64,000 nt of DNA, taken from Vicinamibacterales bacterium (GTDB lineage Bacteria > Acidobacteriota > Vicinamibacteria > Vicinamibacterales > Fen-181). The notes beneath the pieces are model-generated. The model was not told where the DNA came from. It made no database searches and saw nothing but the letters and a program-made list of their open reading frames with translations. Each line of letters starts with the position of its first letter. The stretch's first letter is position 1. The translations under genes and the position numbers were made by a program. This document shows, piece after piece, positions 44,901 through 52,450 of this stretch. The stretch spans positions 62,001-126,000 of the forward strand of contig DASXVO010000002.1 of assembly GCA_036504215.1 (NCBI GenBank). The letters run 5' to 3'.

Positions 44901-45294
44901 GGCCGACTATGAGGGGACGGGCCTCACGATTGGTCCGCATCCGATGGCGATGCGCCGCGAGGAGATGAGCTTGCGTGGCGCGCTGCGCGCGGCCGACCTG
45001 CCGCGTCAGCGGCACGGCCGGCGCGTGCGCGTGGCTGGTGCCGTCATCACGCGTCAACGTCCGGGCACGGCCAAGGGGTTCGTATTCCTCACGATCGAGG
45101 ATGAAACGGGCATCGCCAACATCATCGTGCGGCCCGACCTGTTTGCCGAGCAGCGGATGACTGTCATCCACGAGCCGTTCCTGCTGGTGGAAGGCACGCT
45201 CCAGAACCAGGAAGGGGTCACCTCGATCCGCGCCGAGCGGATGGAGGGCCTGGGCGGCCCACGGGTGGAGGTGGAGGCGCGGGACTTCTACTAG
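41938..45294 (+). CDS. dnaE2: DnaE2 (ImuC) error-prone DNA polymerase III alpha subunit
   Basis: An 1118-residue C-family polymerase. The GTG start has AGGGG 7 bases upstream and opens VYIELHCRSAFSFLEAAS, the N-terminal PHP domain. The palm has GRGSAANSAVCY and the catalytic acidic residues in DIDLDLPSGDRRERV. FPESHSASFALLVYAS and the C-terminal OB-fold (FVFLTIEDETGIANII) are as expected. Residues about 840-868 derive from an inserted repeat, and 872-899 form an unexpected zinc-ribbon-like segment (CPKC...CNNC) between the fingers/duplex-binding parts, making it about 80 residues longer there than usual. It performs translesion synthesis with ImuA and ImuB. Confidence 0.95.
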   Translation: MYIELHCRSAFSFLEAASLPEALVDRAAELGYPALALVDRDGVYGAPRFHKAAAAAGIRPITGAELTISSDQLSGSHHPLATSFRLPVLVESAAGYQNLCRLVTRMKLRSPKGEGALSLEEFEGQTAGLVALVGREALCGGRHGVGGLVDRLVRLFGRSQVYIEMQRHLIRDEEADNQALLALASAFHVPVVASNGVRFATPADRPLHDVLTCIRHKTTLAAAGRKLAFNAERFLKPREQMAALFHDVPDAMKNTEALADRLRYTMADLGYRFPEYPVPVGETMASFLRKMTEVGARERYRPYHDKARAQIARELALIEKLNLAGYFLIVWDIVNFCRQQGILVQGRGSAANSAVCYSLGITAVDPVGMDLLFERFLSEERGEWPDIDLDLPSGDRRERVIQHVYEKYGEHGAAMTANVITYRGRSAAREVGKAIGIEPAQVDQLAKVMHNFEFKDAGETLAKHLDAIGLDAGEPRLRLFSELWQAVQDLPRHLGQHSGGMVICQGRLDSVVPLENASMPGRVVVQWDKDDCADMGIVKIDLLGLGMMAALQDSFELVNSRRPHATAPLGLWNLPQDDPEVYRMLQAADTMGVFQVESRAQMATLPRLKPARFYDIVVEVALIRPGPIVGQMVHPYLNRRAGREPVEYPHPSLEPILARTLGVPLFQEQLLRIAMVAAGFSGGQAEELRRALGFKRSEQRMKKIGVQLREGMARQGITGKPAEDIILSISSFALYGFPESHSASFALLVYASTYLKAHFPSAFYAALLNNQPMGFYHPATLVKDAQRHGVRFAPVDVQQSDWSCTVEVDGAVRLGLRYVSGLREHVGRAIAGTEVRGHHVPSGTGVPHPDRRDACPTPIPSGTGVPPVDLRCPKCRCDDQSMLEVTPQGRHLTVFCNNCAHDWMLEVPRFQSVDDLVARIGISREELSVLAEIGALHALGHNRREALWQVERAVRPAGELFEGDVARSDDDREGTCPLPGMSAIERVVADYEGTGLTIGPHPMAMRREEMSLRGALRAADLPRQRHGRRVRVAGAVITRQRPGTAKGFVFLTIEDETGIANIIVRPDLFAEQRMTVIHEPFLLVEGTLQNQEGVTSIRAERMEGLGGPRVEVEARDFY
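44457..44542. repeat. GTGVPPV/RDACPT-type dispersed repeat inserted in frame in dnaE2
   Basis: CCCGAGTGGCACGGGCGTCC occurs at 44457-44476 and again at 44514-44533. Between them GAGACGCCTGTCCCACTC (44491-44508) is the inverted half. The translated phrases SGTGVPHP, RRDACPT and SGTGVPPV are the familiar peptide form of a palindromic repeat found in Planctomycetes, Verrucomicrobia and Acidobacteria. The reading frame through dnaE2 remains open. Confidence 0.8.
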
Positions 45295-45367
45295 ACACCG
45301 CCACCGACGGCCGACCGCGCTGCAGCACGATTCCCGAGTTTCGACACAGATCGCGCGGAGAGCGCCG

Positions 45368-45712
45368 TCAATCGTTGAAACCGTGATCCTCGATCAACGT
45401 TTCCAGCACCGCCATCTGGCGCCGGTTGAGGTTCACGACCCGGAATCCCACATCCCAGAAGTCGGAGTTGACGTCCCGGCGGCACCACAGGCTCGTGGCG
45501 TCGAATTCAAGGCGTTCGCCATTTCTCGACTGGCCGGGAAGGAGCATCGACATCTTGATGGTGCGCCCGGGGCGCATCCGTTGGGTCCTCAAGAGCATCA
45601 CGCCCTCCGACGTGATGTCCACCAGATAGCCGACCCGCCGGCGAGTCTCGGCGTTGAGAACGCGAAGATAGTAGAGAAGGTGTCGTCGCTTGAGCTTGCG
45701 CCGCTCGGGCAT
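45368..45712 (-). CDS. PilZ-domain protein
   Basis: A 114-residue PilZ protein. It begins with a basic ERRKLKRRHLLYYLRV, in the place of the RxxxR c-di-GMP motif, and continues with VDITSEGVMLLRT, the counterpart of D/NxSxxG (here DITSEG). The remainder is the beta-barrel. The N-terminal RxxxR is met only loosely, so c-di-GMP binding is likely but not certain. AAGGAG precedes the ATG. It follows yajQ by 24 bases and is convergent with dnaE2; no terminator is evident in the 73-bp gap. Confidence 0.88.
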   Translation of the reverse strand: MPERRKLKRRHLLYYLRVLNAETRRRVGYLVDITSEGVMLLRTQRMRPGRTIKMSMLLPGQSRNGERLEFDATSLWCRRDVNSDFWDVGFRVVNLNRRQMAVLETLIEDHGFND

Positions 45713-45736
45713 CGCTTGGCTCCTTCGGGGGCCACG

Positions 45737-46231
45737 CTACTCGCGGTAGTTGCCGAATTGCAGTTCCACACCGAAATCCTGTTCCCGCAGCAGTGTCATC
45801 ACGCCCTGCAGTTCGTCGCGCGATGGCGACGAGATCCGCAGTTGATCGCCCTGGATCGCCGGCTGGACCTTCTTCAGCTTGCGGTCTTTCAGGAACTTCA
45901 CGATCTCCCGGGCCGCTTCGGTCGGGATTCCCTGCTGCAGGGTGACCGTTCGCCGTACGGTGTCGTTCGCGCCATGCTCGATTTCGCCCCGCTTCATGTT
46001 CTTGAGCGGCACCTTGCGCCGAACCAGCCGCGTTTCGAGCACTTCCCACAGCGCCTGCATCTTGAACTCGTCATCGGCCGTCAGGACGAGGGTCCCTTCC
46101 GTCCGGTCGAAATCGATGGCCGCTTTCGATCCCTTGAAGTCGTAGCGCTGGGCGACCTCTTTCCGCGCCTGGTTGGTGGCGTTGTCCACTTCCTGGAGAT
46201 CGACCTTCGACGTCACATCGAACGATGGCAT
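45737..46231 (-). CDS. yajQ: YajQ-family nucleotide-binding protein
   Basis: A 164-residue YajQ protein, full length for the family. The conserved start PSFDVTSKVDLQEVDNATNQ, RYDFKGS, and the C-terminal DQLRISSPSRDELQ and LQFGNYRE are all present. YajQ proteins have two ferredoxin-like domains and bind c-di-GMP or nucleic acid in studied cases. The gene precedes a PilZ gene by 24 bases, so two probable c-di-GMP effectors are co-transcribed. Confidence 0.95.
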   Translation of the reverse strand: MPSFDVTSKVDLQEVDNATNQARKEVAQRYDFKGSKAAIDFDRTEGTLVLTADDEFKMQALWEVLETRLVRRKVPLKNMKRGEIEHGANDTVRRTVTLQQGIPTEAAREIVKFLKDRKLKKVQPAIQGDQLRISSPSRDELQGVMTLLREQDFGVELQFGNYRE

Positions 46232-46394
46232 GAGGGAATCTTACACCCGGCCGCCTGCTTGATCAGCAGGATCCGCTCGTGGACGGGGGGCAGGCGTTCC
46301 GTTCTCCGCTCGATCGGGATGGCGTCGCTTTCAGGGGGACTCGAGACAGGGTGTTCACGGTGCGCTTGGTGGTGCCCACGCGGCTTCCGCCCCG

Positions 46395-47438
46395 CTACGC
46401 CGTCGCGCGGTCAGCCTGCGAACGCGACGACGTCCGCGGGCGCACCTCGGGAATCGGCGGGATGGTTCCGTGCTGGGGCCTTCTCCAGAAGTCCATCGCC
46501 GACACCCGATGCACGCAGCCAACCGTGCAGAACGGCGCGCACGACTTCGGCGCGTTGAACTCGCGCCGCGCGTGCTCCCGGCTGTAGAGTTCGAGGGGAA
46601 TTGCCGGATATCCGCGCTGCTGCGAGCAGAGATGCACGAGGCCCTCTTCGCACACGTAGAAATAGCGCGCGCCGGCTCGGCATCGCCAGTCGTTCGGCAG
46701 GCCGTCCGCCAGGTTCTGCTGGAAACCGCGAATGCCCGTATAGAGGTTCTGGAGCAGTTGGCGGATGCCGTTGACTGTCCGATTCACGTCCTGCCAGACC
46801 AGCCGCTCGGCCGGCCCGAGCGGCTTCAGACTGCCCGACCCGTCGTGGATGATCCCGATGGACGTCGAGAAGCCGAGTTCACGGGCTCGCGCGTTGATCG
46901 TCCGCGCGTCGTCGGGGTTGCGCGTGCCGGCGCCCAGGACCGAGTTGATGTTGACGTCGAAGTCCGCGAACTGGCTCAACCACTGCAGCTTCCGGTCGAG
47001 CAGCCGGAGGCTCTTCTTCGACATCGCGTCGGGCTCGACGTTGTCGATGCTGATCTGCAGGTAGTCGAGACCCGCCTCGTTGAGCGCCTCGATCTTCTTC
47101 GGCGACAGCAGATAGCCGTTGGTGATGAGACCCGCGATCATCCCGCGCGTACGAACAGCGGCGATCAGCCGCTCGACGTGAGGGTGTAGCAGCGGCTCAC
47201 CGCCGCTGCACGCCACGACCGACGTCCCAAGGTCTGCGAGCTTGTCCACCCAGCGCTCGAGCGTCTCGATGGGGACAGGCAACGACACCTTGTCGTACTC
47301 GTTGCAGTAGCCGCAGTCGATGTTGCACCGACGGACCGGGACGATGTGGACGAGGAGCGGGTGGCCGATGTCGACCAGCCCGCGCACCAACTCACGCGTG
47401 GCTCGCGCGTTGCGAGCCGCCTTTCGCAGTAGCCTCAT
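46395..47438 (-). CDS. Radical SAM protein (Fe-S oxidoreductase, SPASM-like C-terminus)
   Basis: A 347-residue radical SAM protein. The cluster motif is CNIDCGYC (about 38-45), followed by SGGEPLLHPHVERLI and ITNGYLLSP, as in MoaA/HpnH/PqqE-like enzymes. Cysteines in CRAGARYFYVCEEG, LCSQQ, and CAPFCTVGC near the C-terminus suggest one auxiliary cluster. The N-terminal 30 residues are basic and helical. It is divergent from a second radical SAM gene of similar length, with 194 bp between. Peptide modification or hopanoid chemistry are possible; the substrate is unknown. Confidence 0.9.
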   Translation of the reverse strand: MRLLRKAARNARATRELVRGLVDIGHPLLVHIVPVRRCNIDCGYCNEYDKVSLPVPIETLERWVDKLADLGTSVVACSGGEPLLHPHVERLIAAVRTRGMIAGLITNGYLLSPKKIEALNEAGLDYLQISIDNVEPDAMSKKSLRLLDRKLQWLSQFADFDVNINSVLGAGTRNPDDARTINARARELGFSTSIGIIHDGSGSLKPLGPAERLVWQDVNRTVNGIRQLLQNLYTGIRGFQQNLADGLPNDWRCRAGARYFYVCEEGLVHLCSQQRGYPAIPLELYSREHARREFNAPKSCAPFCTVGCVHRVSAMDFWRRPQHGTIPPIPEVRPRTSSRSQADRATA

Positions 47439-47594
47439 GGTTGTCCCGAACTGATCTTACCCTCCACCCGGGCTGAGCCGGCTTGAATCGAGGCGAACGG
47501 TCCCGAGGAGCCGGCGAACGGGCATCTGTCGGGGTTGAAATGGCTTGGCGTTCTCGAAACCATTGATTACAAGGCGCTTACGAAGATCGTCGCC

Positions 47595-47623
47595 TTGCAC
47601 CTTCAGCCGCGGTCTGGTACTAT
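47595..47623 (+). promoter_or_regulatory. Promoter for a leaderless radical SAM mRNA
   Basis: TTGCAC (47595-47600), a 17-base spacer and TACTAT (47618-47623) form a good sigma-70-type promoter, with TGG just before the -10. The start codon is only 10 bases beyond the -10, and no Shine-Dalgarno is present, so the transcript should begin within a few bases of the ATG. Confidence 0.6.
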
Positions 47624-47632
47624 CGTTCCGCT

Positions 47633-48661
47633 ATGCGCAAGCTTCCGCTCGGGCAGTCGCTTCAAGTGATCCGCCAGGGTTCCCTGAACTGGCGCGCCGA
47701 ACGTCCCATCGTCGTGTCGTTCGAAGTGACGGACGCCTGCACCTGTTTCTGCAAGCATTGTGACCATGGAGGTCTGCGCGACACCTCTCGCGACATGAAG
47801 CCGGCCGACTACCGGGAGTACATGAACGTGCTCAAGCCGGTCGTCGTCCAGATATCTGGCGGTGAACCGTTGATGCGCGACGATCTGACGGAGGTCGTAC
47901 GCCAGATCAAGCAGCCGAACAGCCTGCCGTTCGTCATTCTCGTGTCGAACTGGTCGCTCATGACCGAGGAGCGGTACGTCGAGCTGTGCCGGGCGGGAGT
48001 GGACCAGTTCAGCGTGAGCCTCGACTTTCCTGACGAGCGCCACGACGAGTTCCGCGGTCACGCCGGGCTCTACGAGCACTTGAGCCAGATCGTGCCGAAG
48101 GTGGCGAAGCTCGGATACGACAACATCTGCCTGAACAACTGCATCACCTCCGAGAACGTGGGGTACATCAACGCAGCCGCCGACAAGGCGAAAGAGTGGG
48201 GCGTCAACATCAACTACAGCGCCTACTCACCGCGCCGCACCGGTTGTCGCGACTACTTTCTCCGCACGCCGGAGCAGCTCGAGACGCTGGGCGGCGAGCT
48301 CGAGCGCCTGAAGACGCGCATCGACAGCCGGTGGGTGACCAACTCCATCACGACGATCGACGCGACCGAGCGGTACTTCCGAACGGGTGGGGCGCCGGGG
48401 TGCAAGGCCGGCCTGCGGTGGCTGGTCGTCACGTGCGATGGCAAGCTGCAGCCCTGCTCGATGCAGTTCAAGCGATACGACCTGCATGATCAGGCCCGCA
48501 TGGTCAGCGAGTTCACGGCGCACAACACGTGCGACGAGTGCTATGTGGCGATCCGCTCGAGTCTGGACAAGCCGTTCGTCCAGCTGCTGCGCGAGAACGT
48601 GACCGGATTCTTCTCGTTCAGCAATTCCGGACCGGGCGACAGAGCCAACGCCGCGTGCTGA
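47633..48661 (+). CDS. Radical SAM protein, B12-independent, SPASM-like
   Basis: A 342-residue radical SAM protein. The cluster motif is CTCFCKHC (about 36-43), followed by QISGGEPLMRDDLTEVV and SVSLDFPDERHDEFRGH. The C-terminal cysteines in GAPGCKAGLRWLVVTCDGKLQPC and CDECYVA fit a SPASM/twitch auxiliary cluster. The protein resembles the MoaA/PqqE type used for peptide or lipid modification. It is divergent from the other radical SAM gene, and no precursor peptide gene is evident beside it. Confidence 0.9.
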   Translation: MRKLPLGQSLQVIRQGSLNWRAERPIVVSFEVTDACTCFCKHCDHGGLRDTSRDMKPADYREYMNVLKPVVVQISGGEPLMRDDLTEVVRQIKQPNSLPFVILVSNWSLMTEERYVELCRAGVDQFSVSLDFPDERHDEFRGHAGLYEHLSQIVPKVAKLGYDNICLNNCITSENVGYINAAADKAKEWGVNINYSAYSPRRTGCRDYFLRTPEQLETLGGELERLKTRIDSRWVTNSITTIDATERYFRTGGAPGCKAGLRWLVVTCDGKLQPCSMQFKRYDLHDQARMVSEFTAHNTCDECYVAIRSSLDKPFVQLLRENVTGFFSFSNSGPGDRANAAC

Positions 48662-48682
48662 CCGCCAATCAGCTCACGACCT

Positions 48683-48718
48683 GAGAAGGGGTCCGACCCC
48701 ATTTCGCGGCGCCTTCTC
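48683..48718. repeat. REP-like hairpin with GGGGTCCGACCCC core
   Basis: GGGGTCCGACCCC (48688-48700) is a near-perfect palindrome with 6-bp arms; followed by ATTT it is a well-known dispersed bacterial motif. Flanking GAGAAGG (48683-48689) and CCTTCTC (48712-48718) can form an alternative outer stem. It sits 22 bases after the radical SAM stop and may act as its terminator. The remaining gap to 48939 holds a candidate promoter and no supported gene. Confidence 0.6.
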
Positions 48719-48874
48719 GCCTATTCCTGGACCCACCCGGTGGCCGGATCGTCGGCCAGGTCATCGATCCCTGGACTCACGACAATGCGCGGACCGACGA
48801 GTGGTCGCGATCGGGCACCCAGGCGCAGGCCGCTCGAGACGCCTGGCCTGAACTGCGCCGTGCGCTCCTTCTGT

Positions 48875-48904
48875 TTGCGGTGATTCTGCCGATAACGATA
48901 TAGA
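48875..48904 (+). promoter_or_regulatory. Promoter of the HDOD operon
   Basis: TTGCGG (48875-48880) and TATAGA (48899-48904) are separated by 18 bases. The expected start site near 48911 gives a leader of about 30 bases before the ATG at 48940. Confidence 0.45.
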
Positions 48905-48939
48905 CAGGATATGTTCGAGGCCAGGTCGAAGGTCGAGAC

Positions 48940-49254
48940 ATGAAGAAGCTACGAATCACGGAAGTCGAGGCGGGAGAAGTGGTTGCGCGGGCTGTGACGA
49001 CGAACAGCGGCGTGGTGCTGATGCAGCCCGGTGCTGTCCTGACATCCGATCTCATCAGCCGCCTGGTCAACCTCGGCGTCGACATGATCGCGGTGGAAGG
49101 CACGGGACCCGACACGAAATCGGTCGAGGTCCAGTTGGCCGAGTTGGCGGATCGTTTCACCGGCCACGAGCAGGATCCGCTCATGATGGAACTGCAGGCG
49201 ATCATCGCCACCCGCATTCGCCAAGGGGCAACGGACGGTTGTGATGCTGGATAA
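48940..49254 (+). CDS. Small protein resembling the N-terminal region of HD-GYP proteins
   Basis: A 104-residue protein. The pattern KLRITEVEAGEVVARAV, GVVLMQPGAVLTSDLISRL and GVDMIAVEG matches the short beta-rich module found at the N-terminus of many HD-GYP phosphodiesterases and beside HDOD genes, but here it stands alone. No catalytic residues are visible. It overlaps the HDOD gene start by 11 bases, so the two are translationally linked. A regulatory or dimerisation role is inferred. Confidence 0.82.
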   Translation: MKKLRITEVEAGEVVARAVTTNSGVVLMQPGAVLTSDLISRLVNLGVDMIAVEGTGPDTKSVEVQLAELADRFTGHEQDPLMMELQAIIATRIRQGATDGCDAG

Positions 49255-50077
49255 GTCCCACGTCCGGGAGAAGGTGGAGGGCATGAGCAACATGTCCACC
49301 ATCCCTGACATCGTGACGAAGCTGCGCCGGATGATGGCCAGCCCGACGGTCTCCGCGGCGATGGTGGGCGACGAGATCTCGAAGGACCAGGTTCTGGCCG
49401 CGAAGGTGCTCCGGCTGGTCAACAGCGGGTTCTACGGCTTTCGCACGCCAATCACGACCATCACGCAAGCGATGGTGCTGCTCGGCTTCGACGTCGTGAA
49501 GACGCTCGTGCTGAGCGCATCCGTGCTCGACATCCTCGAGCTGATGAACCGGTACCTGTCGGGCCTGTGGGAACACTCGCTGGCGACCGCGCGCGTGGCG
49601 AACGCCCTGGCCGAGCGCCTCTGCATCCCGAACCCGGAGGAAATCGCCGTCTCCGGTCTGCTCCACGACCTCGGCAAGGTCGTCATCGCGCAGCGTTTCC
49701 CCGCCGAGCACCAGGAGATCCGCGTCCTCGTCCGGGCACGCGGGTGCCTTCAGATCGAGGCCGAACGCGAGGTGCTCGGTTCCACGCATCCCGAGATCGG
49801 GATGTGGCTGCTCAAGAAGTGGGGCTTGCCGGCCAAGCTCTTCTATCCGATTGCCTACCACACGCGGTTCCATCGGACGCGGGATTTCGCCGATCGGACG
49901 GCCATCATTCATCTGGCCGACGTGATGTGCCGCGCGCGCGGCTACGGCAGCCCGGGCGACAACCGCGTGCCGGCCATCAATCGCGACGCGTGGGCTCTCG
50001 TCAGGATCACGATGACCGATGTCGAGGACGTGTTCATCCAGCTCGACTCGGAACTCTCCGACATGCTGGCGGTATGA
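49244..50077 (+). CDS. HDOD-domain signalling protein
   Basis: A 277-residue HDOD protein; GTG 49241 directly before the ATG is also possible. Early residues MSTIPDIVTKLRRMMASP and AAKVLRLVNSGFYGFRTPI are the HDOD hallmark. Unlike many HDOD proteins it retains SGLLHDLGKVVIAQ, with the HD pair, so hydrolase activity is conceivable. HDOD proteins act in signalling of motility, cell cycle and stress, often in c-di-GMP networks. It is the middle gene of three. Confidence 0.93.
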   Translation: MLDKSHVREKVEGMSNMSTIPDIVTKLRRMMASPTVSAAMVGDEISKDQVLAAKVLRLVNSGFYGFRTPITTITQAMVLLGFDVVKTLVLSASVLDILELMNRYLSGLWEHSLATARVANALAERLCIPNPEEIAVSGLLHDLGKVVIAQRFPAEHQEIRVLVRARGCLQIEAEREVLGSTHPEIGMWLLKKWGLPAKLFYPIAYHTRFHRTRDFADRTAIIHLADVMCRARGYGSPGDNRVPAINRDAWALVRITMTDVEDVFIQLDSELSDMLAV

Positions 50078-50096
50078 CGGGATTGAGGCGGGTGCT

Positions 50097-51125
50097 GTGA
50101 CCGAGGATCGGGAACTGCTGCTGGCGTTGCCCAAGCCGATCGCGGTGCTGTCGGCGCGGCTCGATGTGCGGGTCGCCAACGACGCGTTCGCGAAGCTCCT
50201 GCGGCGCCCCCAGGAGGATCTCGATGCCCTCGGCGAGGCGGTTCGCTCGACCTCATCGCTCGCGTCGGCATTGACCCGCGCCGTGTCGAAGCTGCGGACG
50301 GTTGGCTGGACGAGCGATGTCCGCTGGGCGTCGCCGAGCGACGACGGGCAGGTGTTCGACGTGCACCTGACGCGGGCGCGTCCGGATTCGTACGTCGTGG
50401 TGTTCGACGAGATCTCTCAGCACCTGAAGATCGAAGAGATTCAGAGCCGCGCGCGCGGCTACCTCGAGGCGGTACTCAACCACCTCCAGCTGGGCGTGAT
50501 CGTTCTCGACGGCGACTTCAACACCACCTTTTTCAACAACGATCAGGCCTCACTCTTCAAGCGGCTGGGTGTCGACAAGTCGATCTTCGAGATCATCGGG
50601 AGCCCAATCAGCGACGTCTACACGATCTTCAGCCGCGATGACTGGGAAGGGATCTACTCGAGGGTGCTTCGGGCGGGCGAGGTGGTGACGTGGGCCAAGC
50701 TGCCGTACCCGAGGGCCAACCCCACCAACTATTTTCTCGTGACCATCGTGCCGCTCAGCGCCGAGGAGGACCGTCTGCCCGGGGCCATCTGCATCACCGA
50801 TGACGTGACGCGGACGGTGGCCCTCGAGAACGAGTTGATCAGGAAGGAGCGGCTCGCGCTCGTCGGTCAGATGACGATCGCGCTGAATCACGAGATCAAC
50901 AATCCGCTGACCGCCATCCTCGGCACCGCCGAGTCGATGCTCTTCGGCGGCACGCTGACGCCGGAGCAGGTGACGCGCGTCGAGACGATTCGCACGAACT
51001 CGCTGCGCATCGTGGACGTGACCCGGCGCCTGCGTGAGATCGAGGAGATCCACCTCACCGAGTACATCCAGGGCGGGCCGATGATGGTGGACCTCCACGC
51101 GAGCGGACCGAAGGGCGGGAAGTAG
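50097..51125 (+). CDS. PAS-HisKA protein lacking the ATPase domain
   Basis: A 342-residue protein. A GTG start at 50097 is preceded by GAGGCGG and opens directly on the first PAS-like domain. A second PAS (about 125-250, LQLGVIVLDGDFNTTFFNN) leads to a HisKA helix pair with the phospho-acceptor His in ALNHEINNPLTAI (about 262-274). The protein ends about 75 residues later, with no N, G1, F or G2 box. Only 21 bases separate its stop from the next gene, so no ATPase remnant is present. It may be phosphorylated by another kinase or act as a dimerisation partner. Confidence 0.9.
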   Translation: MTEDRELLLALPKPIAVLSARLDVRVANDAFAKLLRRPQEDLDALGEAVRSTSSLASALTRAVSKLRTVGWTSDVRWASPSDDGQVFDVHLTRARPDSYVVVFDEISQHLKIEEIQSRARGYLEAVLNHLQLGVIVLDGDFNTTFFNNDQASLFKRLGVDKSIFEIIGSPISDVYTIFSRDDWEGIYSRVLRAGEVVTWAKLPYPRANPTNYFLVTIVPLSAEEDRLPGAICITDDVTRTVALENELIRKERLALVGQMTIALNHEINNPLTAILGTAESMLFGGTLTPEQVTRVETIRTNSLRIVDVTRRLREIEEIHLTEYIQGGPMMVDLHASGPKGGK

Positions 51126-51146
51126 CGCTCCGGCCCTGGGCGGTCC

Positions 51147-52343
51147 CTATCGCTTCCCGCCGCTTCGCGCGGCCGTCATCATGATCTCGACCAGGCCGTC
51201 CGGCGCGACCAGTCCGGCCTCGACCGTCGCACGGGCCGGAAACCGGCCGCCAAACGCCTCCCGGTACGCCAGGTTCATCGCTCCGAACGTCTTCAGGTCG
51301 GGCAGGTAGACCACCGAATCGACGACGTCCGCCCAGTCGAATCCCGCCGCCTCGAGCGTTCGACCGATGCGCGCGAGCGTTTCCCGGGTCTGCGCAGCCG
51401 CGTCGCCCTTGTTGGACACCGTCGAGCCGAGCATCCCGGACAGGAACAGCCGATCACCGACGCGGATGGCGGAACTCAGGACCGGGTTCGGCTTGCCAGG
51501 CGTGCCATCGGCGTTCGGCGTGCTCAACACGTTCCGCGGCGCGTCCTTCACCGCCAGCATCGTGATCTCGACCAGGTACTGCGGAGCCGTGAGGCCGGTC
51601 TTGACCGTGGCGCGGACGGGCGGGTTCGCGGGAAAGCCGGTGCGGTACACGGTGTTCATGTCCTGGAACAGCGCCGTGTCGGTGATGTACACCCGCGAGG
51701 AAACGACGTCGGCGAGCGTCATGCCGGCGGCCGCGAGGATCTCGCGGGCGTTCTCAAGCACGGTCCCGGCCTGTGTCTTCATGTCGCCGGGCACCGCGGT
51801 GTTGTCCTTGCCGTTCCGCGACACGAGGCCCGACAGGAACAGCGTGTTCTTCGATTGGATCCCGTAGCTGTAGGGGCTCGGCGATCGAAGCCACGAGGGC
51901 GGATGGATGATGCGGCGCTCGACCCCGTCGCGCAGGGCGACCATGCTGATTTCGATCAGCGCGTCCGGAACCACGAGATTGGCGGTGACGGTCGTGCGTG
52001 TGGGCGGGTCCTTCGGCCAGTACTTCCCGTAGACCTCGTTCATGGCGCCGAAGTCGCTCTGGTTCTTCAGGTACACGGTGACCGCCGCCACCTGTTCCAT
52101 GCGCGACCCGTGCTGCTTCAGCAGGCCGGCCAGGTTGTCCAACGCACGCGTCGTCTGCGTTCGGACGTCTCCCGCGACGATCTTCCCGTTCGTGTCGGTC
52201 GGCAGCATCCCCGCCAGGTAGACGAAGTCCCCGGCGACGACCGCGGGGCTGAACGGGGCAGGCAGGGCGGGCGTCTGGGCGCGGGCCGAGCCCACCATCC
52301 CGATGGAAACCGCGAGTGCGAAGATGACGGGTGCCCGGCGCAT
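51147..52343 (-). CDS. Exported protein of three tandem RidA domains
   Basis: A 398-residue protein with a signal peptide (1-22, ending SARAQ) and an AGGAGGTG ribosome site. Three RidA/YjgF repeats are visible: PFSPAVVAGDFVYLAGML (about 30), PYSYGIQSKNTLFLSGLV (about 157), and VLSSAIRVGDRLFLSGML (about 287), each followed by a DVxxxxVYL and RATV strand. RidA proteins are 130-residue trimers that hydrolyse reactive enamines/imines, and three fused copies may form a pseudo-trimer. Export is unusual for this family. The catalytic Arg is retained in the RTTV/RATV segments. Confidence 0.9.
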   Translation of the reverse strand: MRRAPVIFALAVSIGMVGSARAQTPALPAPFSPAVVAGDFVYLAGMLPTDTNGKIVAGDVRTQTTRALDNLAGLLKQHGSRMEQVAAVTVYLKNQSDFGAMNEVYGKYWPKDPPTRTTVTANLVVPDALIEISMVALRDGVERRIIHPPSWLRSPSPYSYGIQSKNTLFLSGLVSRNGKDNTAVPGDMKTQAGTVLENAREILAAAGMTLADVVSSRVYITDTALFQDMNTVYRTGFPANPPVRATVKTGLTAPQYLVEITMLAVKDAPRNVLSTPNADGTPGKPNPVLSSAIRVGDRLFLSGMLGSTVSNKGDAAAQTRETLARIGRTLEAAGFDWADVVDSVVYLPDLKTFGAMNLAYREAFGGRFPARATVEAGLVAPDGLVEIMMTAARSGGKR

Positions 52344-52450
52344 GTACACCTCCTGGATGACTCGATTGGTACGGGACCTCCGCTGATTCCACGCAGCGGG
52401 CGACCGGACGCTCCGGGTGTGATTTTCCGGTTCGGAAAACACCTCCCAGA

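Noticed and set aside
48719-48904. An open stretch with protein-like composition ending in a hydrophobic segment before the HDOD operon
   Set aside because: It has no start codon or ribosome site, follows a REP-like hairpin, and its end overlaps a good promoter, so a gene remnant cannot be shown.
50097-51146. Frameshift or truncation as the cause of the missing kinase ATPase domain
   Set aside because: Only 21 bases follow the stop before the next gene's stop codon on the other strand, and no ATPase motifs occur in any frame there.
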